DNA from: Flavobacterium tagetis
GTDB taxonomy: Bacteria > Bacteroidota > Bacteroidia > Flavobacteriales > Flavobacteriaceae
Length of the DNA: 64,000 nt
Direction of reading: 5' to 3'
Assembly: GCF_016735615.1 (NCBI RefSeq)
Contig: NZ_JAERSF010000002.1
Span: 1,240,001 to 1,304,000 of the forward strand
Below the pieces are notes generated by a model. It was given only the letters and a program-made list of their open reading frames with translations, was not told where the DNA came from and made no database searches. The stretch's first letter is position 1. Every line of letters starts with the position of its first letter. Positions 8,562-17,700 of the stretch are shown in pieces. A program made the translations under genes and the position numbers.

Positions 8562-9617
8562 ATGAAAAAAGTAAATAATACAGCAGGCCTTAAATTATTC
8601 CTTTCCGTTGTTTTGCTGATCGCTGCAGCAGGATGCAAAAAAGAAGGGATTAAAGAAGACAGTACCGCCAAGGAAAAAGCTCCGACAGCCGTCTCAAGCG
8701 GTGATCATCTGCCATCATGGAACGATACAAAAGTAAAACAGGACATCATTGCCTATGTAAAAGATGTAACCAATACAGAAAGCCCTAATTTTATACCTGT
8801 AAAGGACCGCATCGCAACTTTTGACAATGACGGTACTTTATGGGCTGAACAGCCTTTTTATTTCCAGCTTTTCTTCGCCTTGGATCAGGTCAAAGCCTTA
8901 GCTCCCAAACATCCGGAATGGAAGAGCAAGCAGCCTTTTAAAGCAGTGCTGGAAAATAATATGGGGGAACTGATGAAGCAGGGCAAAGCAGGATTGATGC
9001 AGATAGTGGCCGTCAGCCATGCGGGAATGTCTACCGATGAATTCGAGGCTAGCGTAGGCAAATGGATCAGCACGGCGAAGCATCCGACAAAGAAAAAACT
9101 TTACAGAGAACTCATTTACCAGCCTATGCTTGAATTGGTCAAATATCTGCAGGATAACCAGTTCAAAGTATTTATTGTTTCAGGAGGCGGTATTGATTTC
9201 ATGCGCGCATGGGCTGAGGACGTCTACGGAATCCCAAAAGACCAGATTGTGGGCAGCACACTCCAGGCAAAATATGACTACAACAATGGCAAACCGGTGA
9301 TAACAAAACTGCCTGCCCTGGATTTTAATGATGACAAAGAGGGAAAACCGGTTGCAATAGAAAAGTATATTGGGAAAAAACCGGTTTTCTCGGCAGGAAA
9401 TTCAGACGGCGACCTTCAGATGCTGCAGTGGGCGGCTTCCAATAAATACAAGAATTTTGAATTGTATGTCCACCACACAGATTCTATCCGCGAATGGGCA
9501 TATGACAGAAAATCTCCAGTGGGGACACTCGATAAAGGGCTTGATGAGGGAAAGGCTAAAAATTGGGCTTTTGCGGACATGAAAAAGGATTGGAAAGTGA
9601 TTTTTCCTGGCAATTAA
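8562..9617 (+). CDS. HAD-superfamily hydrolase, lipoprotein
   Basis: A 351-aa protein from the ATG at 8562. An in-frame TTG ten codons earlier is less likely because the lipoprotein signal starts at MKKVNN. The lipobox is LIAAAGC, so it should be lipid-anchored outside the cytoplasm. HAD motifs: I FDNDGTLW (nucleophile D88), II VFIVSGGGIDF, IV FSAGNSDGDLQML. Phosphoserine-phosphatase-like HAD enzymes share this arrangement. An exported HAD phosphatase beside an arylsulfatase suggests stripping of phosphate or sulfate groups from organic compounds, but the substrate is not readable. Confidence 0.85.
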   Translation: MKKVNNTAGLKLFLSVVLLIAAAGCKKEGIKEDSTAKEKAPTAVSSGDHLPSWNDTKVKQDIIAYVKDVTNTESPNFIPVKDRIATFDNDGTLWAEQPFYFQLFFALDQVKALAPKHPEWKSKQPFKAVLENNMGELMKQGKAGLMQIVAVSHAGMSTDEFEASVGKWISTAKHPTKKKLYRELIYQPMLELVKYLQDNQFKVFIVSGGGIDFMRAWAEDVYGIPKDQIVGSTLQAKYDYNNGKPVITKLPALDFNDDKEGKPVAIEKYIGKKPVFSAGNSDGDLQMLQWAASNKYKNFELYVHHTDSIREWAYDRKSPVGTLDKGLDEGKAKNWAFADMKKDWKVIFPGN

Positions 9618-9626
9618 CTAATTAAA

Positions 9627-10489
9627 ATGCGAGCTATGAAATTAAAAATATTTAACCGGGAAGCAGAAGGCGCCAGAGACTATGCTGCGTGATTAGTGAT
9701 GCTCTTCGCGGGGTGCATTGCTGGGGCTGCGCAGGAAACTGAAGAAAACAAGGAACCGCAGAGCGGTGCCAATTCGGTAAAACTATCGCAGGAAGTGATG
9801 AATCCCACCACTTTAGCCTGGCAGCTGCAATTGGAAGAATATGCAATTTTTAAGACTGAGGGACAGGATGGATTCGCACAAAATTTTCGCTTTAGGGGGA
9901 TAATTCCTTTGAAAGAAGGATTTTTAATAAAAGTGCCGCAGCTGATAAGGGTTATTACTTTTTTAAATACGGCGCCAGACGGCAAAACTGGATTGGGAGA
10001 TCTGACTTTGAATAGGTTTTTTCTCCTCACCAAGAAAGGCTGGGGGGAGTTTGGTGCGGGATGGAATATTCAGATCCCTACAAGAACCGACGACCAGTTG
10101 GGTTCTCCCCAGTGGAGTATCGGTCCGGCTTTCACAGTAATTTTCACGGATCTTGGAAAATGGCAGATGTACTGGATATGGAAAATTTTTTCTCCATATC
10201 TGGAAATGACACGTATGGTTCTTCCACTTATGCCGGCTTGCAGCCAAATGTCTTCTATAGATGGGCAAATGGGGTTTATGCTGGGATTGAATCCGAATGG
10301 CAGATCGACTATAAGACTGGAAAAGTGGCTATACCGATGGATTTCAGGGTTGGATATATATGGTCGGGCAAATTAAAGTATAATGCTTATATCGAACCTG
10401 AGGTTATGGCTTATAGATCCGACGGCTATCCGAGAAATTCTTCAAATTTTGGAGTTAGATTAGGATTTAGATGGTATCTGCCAATGTAG
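9627..10489 (+). pseudogene. decayed outer-membrane beta-barrel protein gene
   Basis: From ATG 9627 or 9636 the frame is closed by TGA at 9690-9692, inside what should be the signal peptide. The same frame continues (LVMLFAGCIAGAAQ, a signal-peptide end) and codes for a barrel-like protein to about 10178. The homologous reading then jumps frame and continues as ENFFSISGNDTYGSSTYAG to the terminal strand LGFRWYLPM at 10489. One extra G in TGGAAAA near 10178 would join the halves as YWIWENFFSIS. With two lesions it is probably not functional, although reinitiation at GTG 9696 could make a fragment. It resembles porin-like transporters and follows the HAD gene by a few bases. Confidence 0.8.
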
Positions 10490-10540
10490 GATCTGTCTAA
10501 CTGGCAGTATTAGATTGAAATAATTTCTAAAAATAAGCAT

Positions 10541-10921
10541 ATGGGGAATATGTTTTGCAAACTAAAGAAGGAAGAAAAAGAAGAATGCTTGGTAAGAATA
10601 GAATTTTTCATGAATTCCAAAAAGCTTTTTTTAAATAAAGATTTGTGTCTGGCCCAGCTATCGGAAGAAACAGGAATTACCGGGCATAAAATTTCTTATC
10701 TGATTAATGCTGAGCTTAGGTTAAATTTTAATGATTATGTAAATTTAAAAAGAATTCAATACTTGCTGGAAAATATAAATGCCCCTATATTAAAGAATCT
10801 ATCTATTGAAAAAATGTCGCTTATTTGTGGATTTGGCTCCCGGGCAAGCTGTTTTAGGGCATTGCGCAAACATAAGGGCAAATCTTTAAAACATTTTATA
10901 ATAGGCTCGCACCTCTCATAA
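10541..10921 (+). CDS. AraC-family DNA-binding domain protein
   Basis: 126 residues that cover only the AraC-type double helix-turn-helix (LCLAQLSEETGITGHKISYLINAEL and SIEKMSLICGFGSRASCFRALRKHKGKSLKHF) plus a short leader. Bacteroidota relatives usually carry this domain at the end of a seven-helix membrane sensor or a long hybrid sensor, so this is either a stand-alone regulator or the surviving end of a larger gene. It sits 51 bases after the broken barrel gene in the same direction and may have regulated the sulfatase/HAD/barrel cluster. Confidence 0.8.
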   Translation: MGNMFCKLKKEEKEECLVRIEFFMNSKKLFLNKDLCLAQLSEETGITGHKISYLINAELRLNFNDYVNLKRIQYLLENINAPILKNLSIEKMSLICGFGSRASCFRALRKHKGKSLKHFIIGSHLS

Positions 10922-11213
10922 TATTTCTTTTATTAAGTTGGATCAGAGATAAATCAATTTTAAAGGCTCGGTAGAACAGTAATAAAACTGGCTACAACTA
11001 CCTTAATTTGCAACTGTTTCATAGAAAGGGTTCTTTGTACGTAATACTAAGACACGAACTCTTTTATTTATATTATTGTACGGCGCTAAAGAAGTTTAGT
11101 AATGTTTCTAAATTGAGGTTTCAAATTTTTTTAATGTAGGAGTATAAGTTCTTGTTAAATCTGAACGCATAGATTGTGCACACACTTTAATGCTAGCATC
11201 ATAAAAAAAGCTA

Positions 11214-12086
11214 TTAATTAGTTGGCAGCTGATTCTGAAACTCTTCAATCGTTAAATTTCCGAGTGCGGAATGTCTTCTGCAGGTATTGTAAAAGTTCTC
11301 TATATAATCAGCTATGGATTTTTCTGCCTTCTCTTTGGTCTTGTATTTATTCTGGTACACAAGTTCTATCTTTAAGGTCTTGAAGAAGCTTTCCGCTACT
11401 GCATTATCGTAGCAGTTCCCTTTGCGGCTCATGCTTTGAGCTATTTTATTTGCCTCTAATAGGTTAATAAACTCACGGCAGGTGTATTGTATTCCCCGGT
11501 CTGAGTGAAATAGCAGTTACTGACCGATCTGCAGGGGACGATCTAAAAGAGCTTTTGTCAAGGACGCAATGCTGGTCTCTTTTGCTTTCATTGTTTCGCT
11601 GATGAACCAGCCGATCACTTTGCGGTCAAAAAGATCTAGCACCACAGTGAGATACAGCCAGCCTTCTTCTGTTTCTAAGTAGGTCATATCAGAAACCCAG
11701 ACTTCATTTTTTCTGCCTGCTTTAAAAATCTGTTCCAATCTGTTTTCGACGACCTTGCTATTGAGGGATGAGTTAGTAGTCCTTTTGTATTTCGATTTTG
11801 CAATGCTGCTCAGATGGTTTTCCTTCATGATCTGACTGACAAATTTCCTGGAGACTTTTATCCCGATAGTATCCAATTCTTTAGCAATTCTCGGACTTCC
11901 GTATCGGCACTGGCTCCATTGGTAGATTCTAATAATTTCGTTTATGACGAAAGTTTTTCGCTGGGCCCTTGTGGTGGGTGTTCTTTTGCGCCATCGGAAA
12001 AAACTGCTTTTGTGGATCTGAAAAATCCGGCACATCTTCTCAACGGGAAATATTTTCGAGTTTTCTCTGATGAATTCATATTTCAC
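11214..12086 (-). pseudogene. IS3 orfB transposase with internal stop
   Basis: Two open stretches in one frame, 12086-11517 and 11515-11214, separated by a single TAA at 11519-11517 (reading QIGQ-stop-LLFHSDRG). The first catalytic aspartate lies before the stop (WVSDMTYLETEEGW); the second (HSDRGIQYT) and the glutamate (AESFFKTLKIE) lie after it. The stop therefore removes two of three catalytic residues. GAA to TAA is the simplest explanation. The start is GTG 12086, overlapping the orfA stop as GTGA, as expected for IS3 elements that fuse the two frames by ribosomal frameshift. Confidence 0.9.
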
Positions 12087-12373
12087 CCGCCGCTCTTGGA
12101 GAAGATATTTTGAGCCTTTTCTAGGATGTCCCTTTCAATTTCCAGCTCTTTGATCCGTTTTCGCAGTTTCACTAATTCATTTTTAAGGGATATTTCAGCT
12201 GAGGTTTTCTTTATGTTATATCTACCTTCCTTATAACACTTCTTCCAGTGCTGCAGGGTGCTTGTGCTGATGTCGAGTTCTCTTGCCACCTCAAAGACCC
12301 TTCCGCAGTGGCTGCTCATGGTGGCGGCCAGAATCTTGAAGCCTAAAGTAAAGGTTCTCCTTGTCGTTTTCAT
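12083..12373 (-). CDS. IS3 orfA (transposase DNA-binding subunit)
   Basis: 96 residues with an N-terminal helix-turn-helix (GRVFEVARELDISTSTLQHW) and a leucine-zipper-like C-terminal half (LKNELVKLRKRIKELEIERD). Intact. It would normally bind the element ends and donate its N-terminus to the OrfAB fusion. Confidence 0.93.
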   Translation of the reverse strand: MKTTRRTFTLGFKILAATMSSHCGRVFEVARELDISTSTLQHWKKCYKEGRYNIKKTSAEISLKNELVKLRKRIKELEIERDILEKAQNIFSKSGG

Positions 12374-12470
12374 GCCTGTAAAAATCAGAATTCATAAAGT
12401 TAGCTTTCAATAAGAAATTCTAAGTACTGCATCCTACTTTTTTACACTTTCTGATCGATACTGTCTAAGC

Positions 12471-12536
12471 TTTTAGTCGCGAAAAAGGTAGCACCTCCAA
12501 TCTTAATTTTTAGTCACAAAAAGGCATCAACTCCAA
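12471..12536. repeat. two direct copies of the IS3-end motif
   Basis: TTTTAGTCGCGAAAAAGG...CACCTCCAA (12471-12500) is followed after six bases by a diverged second copy, TTTTAGTCACAAAAAGG...CAACTCCAA (12507-12536). The remnant at 6309-6338 has one copy only. The second copy may be left from an earlier insertion at the same spot. Confidence 0.6.
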
Positions 12537-12707
12537 ATTTTTGATTGTAAAAAAGTATATTAAAAGTAAATTATTATTCTAAAAATGTTCGCATCACAAT
12601 ATTGTAATTGTGTCTTCTCTAAATTTGATTTTCCACCTTGTCTTGGTTCAAGGTTTTATAAATCCCAATAAAGCTTCTGTTAATCTATTAAGAATATTTA
12701 TTTTCTC
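12537..12707. other. leader region of the TPR regulator
   Basis: AT-rich and non-coding. It contains TAAATTTG at 12620-12627, a perfect -7 box, but with no clear -33 TTG at the right distance. Confidence 0.45.
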
Positions 12708-12715
12708 TAAATTTG
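12708..12715 (+). promoter_or_regulatory. candidate -7 box for the TPR regulator
   Basis: TAAATTTG matches TAnnTTTG 28 bases before the ATG at 12744. No TTG is present at 19-20 bases upstream, so support is partial. Confidence 0.5.
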
Positions 12716-12743
12716 CATAAATTTCCAAGAATTTTCGAACATA

Positions 12744-14369
12744 ATGATACGAGTACTGCCTATATTCTTACTTTTTACTTCTTTTTTTCTTCATTCTCAA
12801 TCTTCAACAAAAGAATTGATTGACAGCTTAAATGCTATTGATGATCATGAAAAAAAGGTCAATTTATGTCGAATAATAGCAACTCAATTGCAGTCTACTG
12901 ACTGGAATAGAGCGATAAAATATATTGAGTTAGCAGAAAGTGAAGCCAAGAAAACAGCAAAGCCAGCAGAAACTTTAGCTGGAATATATACAACTGCCGG
13001 AGACCTGTACTATTCAAAAGATGTTTTAGATGTTGCTCTTCAATACTACTTAAAATCATACGATATCTATAAAGAGAAAAACAATGTTCAGGAAATTGCA
13101 AATACAGAAAACAATCTTGCCATTGTATATGCTAAAAGTAATAATCAAGAAAAAGCTTTGAAGTTTTTTTCTCATGTTTACAAATATCAAAAAGCGAAGA
13201 AGGATTCTGCAAAGCTCGTTAAAATCCTAAATAATATTGGAACAATTTATCTTGATAAAAATGCCGATTCATCATTGCATTATTATCAGAAAGCCCATTT
13301 GATTACTACTAAATTAAAGGATAATACTTTGACCGTATATATTTATACCAATTTAGCAAGGACTTATACTTTAAAAAAGGATCAGAAAAACACAAAATTC
13401 TATTTTGAAAAAGCTTTTTCTCTTTTAGATTCCATTACTGACAATTCTTTAAAGTCATTTGTTTACGAATCTTTTTCTGAATATAATTTAAAAGACCGGA
13501 GGTTTGAAAATTCTATTGAAAACGCCAAAAAAGCTTTAGGATACAATAAAGAAAAAGCATTTGGTTTTTCAAGCATGCGTTTAAATAAAATACTCTATGA
13601 AGCTTATCTAGGTAAAGAAGATTATAAAAATGCAGTACATTATTTTCAGAAGTACAACCAGATAAGCGACAGTATCGACATAGAGCAGAAAGCCGTAAAT
13701 CTTGAACGAATAAGGCTCGAGCAGGATTATAAAGTACGAAGCCAAATTAGATCCTTAGTAGAAGAAAAAACAAGATTTAAATATTATGTTGTTGGATTAA
13801 TTCTAGTTGTCGGGATTTTGACTTTGATTCTTTTATTAATTCGCTATCGTAACAGAAATATTAAGAATCAATTAGAAAAAGAGAAGCTAAAAGCCAAACA
13901 GCAGGAACTAAAACAAAGTCTGGAAGCAAAAAACATGGTTTTGATCGGAAAAGCAATGTCGGAAATACATCGTACAGACAATATCAATGAAATCCTGACA
14001 GATCTGAAGAAGATCAAGCTCCAAACGGCCAGTAAAGAAATGCAGAATGCGATCGACATAGTTTTAAAACGTCTGGAAAAAGACTTAAATACAGATATCT
14101 GGAAGGAATTTGAAATGAGTTTTGAGCAGGTTCATAAATCTTTCTTCGATAAGCTTGCAGTTGACTATCCTTCACTAACTCCAAAAGACCGAAGATTATG
14201 TGCACTGCTGTATCTTGATTTAACTACAAAAGAAATTTGCCAAATAACGGGACAATCGTACAAATCTATCGAAAGCGCCAGAGCAAGACTTCGCAAAAAG
14301 TTTGATATAACCAACGAGAAAGTAAATCTATCTACTTATCTAACTACGCTAAAACACAACGAATCATAA
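12744..14369 (+). CDS. TPR regulator with LuxR-type HTH
   Basis: A 541-aa membrane-anchored regulator. A signal peptide (to about residue 20) is followed by tetratricopeptide repeats to about 300. A transmembrane helix lies at about 352-371 (VVGLILVVGILTLILLLI). A long coiled coil rich in K, E and Q follows, and then a C-terminal LuxR-like DNA-binding region (LTPKDRRLCALLYLDLTTKEICQITG, then SYKSIESARARLRKKF). The TPR part faces the periplasm and the HTH part the cytoplasm, so it probably converts an outside signal into gene control without a kinase. Proteins of this layout are common in flavobacteria. The 45-aa ORF and the protease downstream are possible targets. Confidence 0.88.
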   Translation: MIRVLPIFLLFTSFFLHSQSSTKELIDSLNAIDDHEKKVNLCRIIATQLQSTDWNRAIKYIELAESEAKKTAKPAETLAGIYTTAGDLYYSKDVLDVALQYYLKSYDIYKEKNNVQEIANTENNLAIVYAKSNNQEKALKFFSHVYKYQKAKKDSAKLVKILNNIGTIYLDKNADSSLHYYQKAHLITTKLKDNTLTVYIYTNLARTYTLKKDQKNTKFYFEKAFSLLDSITDNSLKSFVYESFSEYNLKDRRFENSIENAKKALGYNKEKAFGFSSMRLNKILYEAYLGKEDYKNAVHYFQKYNQISDSIDIEQKAVNLERIRLEQDYKVRSQIRSLVEEKTRFKYYVVGLILVVGILTLILLLIRYRNRNIKNQLEKEKLKAKQQELKQSLEAKNMVLIGKAMSEIHRTDNINEILTDLKKIKLQTASKEMQNAIDIVLKRLEKDLNTDIWKEFEMSFEQVHKSFFDKLAVDYPSLTPKDRRLCALLYLDLTTKEICQITGQSYKSIESARARLRKKFDITNEKVNLSTYLTTLKHNES

Positions 14370-14532
14370 AAATAATTTAAAAATTAAGTGTTTGGTTTAT
14401 TGTGTGTTATGTAAAAAAGAATGTTTTTGAAGGGTACTTTTTTTGCCCGCGAATGTTTTTACATAACTCCTTTTTTTTAGCATTTCTGAGTCTCACTTTA
14501 TATTCGCCGAATCTATTATAAAAAAGGATTGG

Positions 14533-14670
14533 ATGAATACTAAGAAAAAAAAGGAACAGACGAAAAGTCTGGATGAGCTGCTGGAAGAAACAAAAACAAA
14601 GAAGAGTGCACTCTTAAAAATTCTACAAAAAATTACAAAAGCAAATTCTAATGATCAGCCTCCAGGATGA
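14533..14670 (+). CDS. small lysine-rich protein, 45 aa
   Basis: ATG at 14533 follows AAAGGATTGG, a plausible ribosome site. It codes 45 residues with a basic start (MNTKKKKEQTKSLDELLEET) and ends ANSNDQPPG. A charged helix is likely and there is no signal peptide. It lies about 160 bases after the TPR regulator and 97 before the protease. A candidate -7-like TATATTCG is at 14503-14510. Function unknown; I keep it because the codon pattern and start look real. Confidence 0.55.
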   Translation: MNTKKKKEQTKSLDELLEETKTKKSALLKILQKITKANSNDQPPG

Positions 14671-14767
14671 TTCTTAGCATTTGCTTTTGTTGCTTGTTAT
14701 CAACCCTAAAAAAACGTGAGTTTTCATTTAATCAAACAACCTTAATATTAACTTTTAAATTAAAAAA

Positions 14768-17700
14768 ATGAACCAAACCTACTCTAAGCCCAGGTATTTG
14801 TTTGTTTTGTTGAGTTTCTTTGTCTTTTCCTTTGGAATGGCTCAGTCGCCTTTGCAAAAAAACAAATCGGCTAATGTGCAAATGGCGATTCAAACGCCAG
14901 GAAAAACCACAACAAAGGATCAAGTTTCTAAGAAAACAAGCGATTCAAATGCTTTTCAGGAAGCTGACGCCAATGATCCTCTTCTTCCAAAACAAGAAGA
15001 TATTAATGGTAAGAAACTTTCACAAAAAGAAAGTGAAGCCGTTAATCAGCAATTTAAGGCAAGCCAAAAGCTTTTTAAACCAAATGCAAGTTCGGCTAAA
15101 AGTAAAGCAGCTGCTCAGGATAGTATTTCGAAGGTCAAGTCTTTTGCAAAATCTGCAAATTTAACTTCCAGAAATGTTTTTGAAGTCAAAAAAGCCGCTT
15201 TTGGGTTAAGCAGTTCAGATAAAATGCAATTGAAATCTGTTTCAGACAAAAATGGCAGAAGTCTGGCTACCTATCAGCAATTGCATAATTCTATTCCTGT
15301 AGAAGGAGCTATTTATAAAGTCAGAGAGAACAAAACCAAAATTGATGCTTTTGGGCAAATTACCAGCAAACTTCCTGCTAACAGTTCTTATAAAGTAAAT
15401 GCTTCTCAAGGCTTAGAATATGCCTTGAAAGATGTAAACGCCAAAGAATATGTTTGGCAAAGCAAAAAATTAAGCTCTTTGGTGAATAAAAAAATAAGCC
15501 AAAAACCGCAAGGTGAACTGGTTTACGTAGGGCCAAGTTTTTCTTCTGAATTGAAAGAATATCATTTGGCTTGGAAGTACGATGTTTTTGCAACTAATCC
15601 GCAATCGAGCCAAACTATTTACGTTGACGCAAATTCTGGGAAAACAATTTTAAAGATTGATTTAAACAGAGATGTTCGTTCAGCTTCTTCTGCTCCTGTT
15701 GATGGCCGAGCAGCTATTGGTAATGGAAAAGCAAGATTTGCAGGAAACGTTACTTTTGGAACGACTCAATATGCAGAAGGTTATAAATTGGAAACTTTAG
15801 AGGGTAAATTCAAAGTGCCGATTTACACTTTAAATATGAATCATGCCGAGCATGCATCTGATGAAGTGCTTACAGAATATATTGATGAGGATAACAACTG
15901 GAATGATTTATACAACAAAGACCACGATGAAGCGGCGATTGATATTCATTGGGGATTGCAAACAACATTAAACTATTACGAAGAAAAATTTAACCGTAAT
16001 AGTGTTGATGATAAAGGAATGACCATTTTTGGACTTGCGCATTTAGGAACTCATGTTCAAAATGCATCGTGGACTGGCGGATGGGCACAGTTTGGCGATG
16101 GAGATACGCAGCCTTTTGTGAGTTTAGGAATTACGGGTCACGAGATGACACACGCAGTAACGCAATTTTCAGCCGGTTTGATTTATCTTGGAGAATCTGG
16201 AGCTATGAATGAATCATTCAGTGATATTTTTGGCATTTCGATTGAGCTGTACGCTGGAAAAGATTCTAAAAATGACATTTGGATGCTGGGTGATGAATTG
16301 TACAAACACGGAAGCTTGAGAAGTATGGCCAACCCAAAAGCGGCTGGCCAGCCTGATACTTACGGAGGTGAATTTTGGGCAGATCCTGCAAATACAAGTT
16401 ATGATAATGGAGGTGTTCACCAAAACAGCGGAATTACCAACTATTGGTATTATCTTTTAGTTGAAGGTGGACAAGGAGTTAATGATCTTGACAATAGCTA
16501 TACTATTAAAGGCCTTGGTTTAGCTAAAGCAGAGAAAATTGCATACCTAACGCTTACAGAATATTTGTCGCCTTCTTCGAATTTTAGCGACATGCGTCAG
16601 GCTTCTTTAATGGTTGCAGAAGATTTGTACGGACTAGGCTCTGAAGAATACAAACAAGTTACCAATGCATGGTATGCAATTGGTGTTGGTGCTGCTTATT
16701 CAGATAAACAGCTTTCGCTTGTTTCTGTTCAAGATCCTTCTTTGCCATGTGGGCAATTAAAAGGTGACGAACCTTTTTATGTGACTCTTAAAAATACCGG
16801 ATCTACTCTAATTAAAGCAAACGAAGATCTAAATTACAAATTGAGAGCAATGGCAGGTGCTTTAGGCAGACTTATTGAGTTTTATTCTAATGATGGTAAA
16901 GTTACTTTTGATAAGGATCTAGGTGTTGGAGAAGAAATTACTATCGAAATTAAAGATAATATTCCATATCAGCTTGGAGGTGCTACAAATTACATAGAGG
17001 TAAAAATGGATCTTAACCCAATTGCTGAATTTGGTCAAAAAGATGGCTATTCGTTTACTTCACAAATCATAGTTCCGGCAGCTCAAAAAGATTTTGATAT
17101 TAAAGTAACAAATCTTGAGATTCCGGATTATACAGGAGAGGAGCTTACTGCAAATCATACCTTGGCAATAACGCTATATAATTTAGGCTGTCAGGATATT
17201 CCGGCTGGAACACAGTTAAAAATTGGATATGCAGACACCACACCAGGAAGTGTTACAGTTTGGAAAGATATTACTTTAGAGACTAACTTTAAAGGAAAAT
17301 CAGAAATCAAAATTCCGTTTGACACAACAGTAGATTTATCGGCAGTTGGCTTGCATACGTACGAAGCTTATGTAACATATGATAAAGATCCCGTTACAGC
17401 AAACAACAGTATTCTTAATGCTGCTTACAGTGGTACTGTTACCCAATTCCCATATGTTCAAGGCTTTGAAAGAACTCCTGGAGGATGGAATTCAAAGGCT
17501 TTAAGTGAAAACCAGAAATTCATATTTCAGAATTATCCGGCATCATTTAGATCTGTTAAGTCGCAGTATATGTGGGGAATGGTAGACTTTAAAAGCAATG
17601 ACAGAATGGGGCTTAATTCTGATTTCGTTTTGGAATCGCCAATCTTTGATTTTACAAATGTGGTTTCTCCATATGTTGAGTTCGATTTATATTATTTACT

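Larger units (their letters stand above)
11114..12500 (-). mobile_element. IS3-family element, probably inactive
   Basis: An orfA/orfB element reading leftwards, about 1.4 kb. The right outer end is placed at 12471-12500 because that segment is shared with the remnant at 6309-6338. The left end is tentative: TTGAGGTTTCAAATTTTTT at 11113-11131 weakly resembles the complement of the right end. No convincing 3-bp target duplication was found. orfB carries an in-frame stop, so this copy cannot make a full transposase. Confidence 0.8.
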
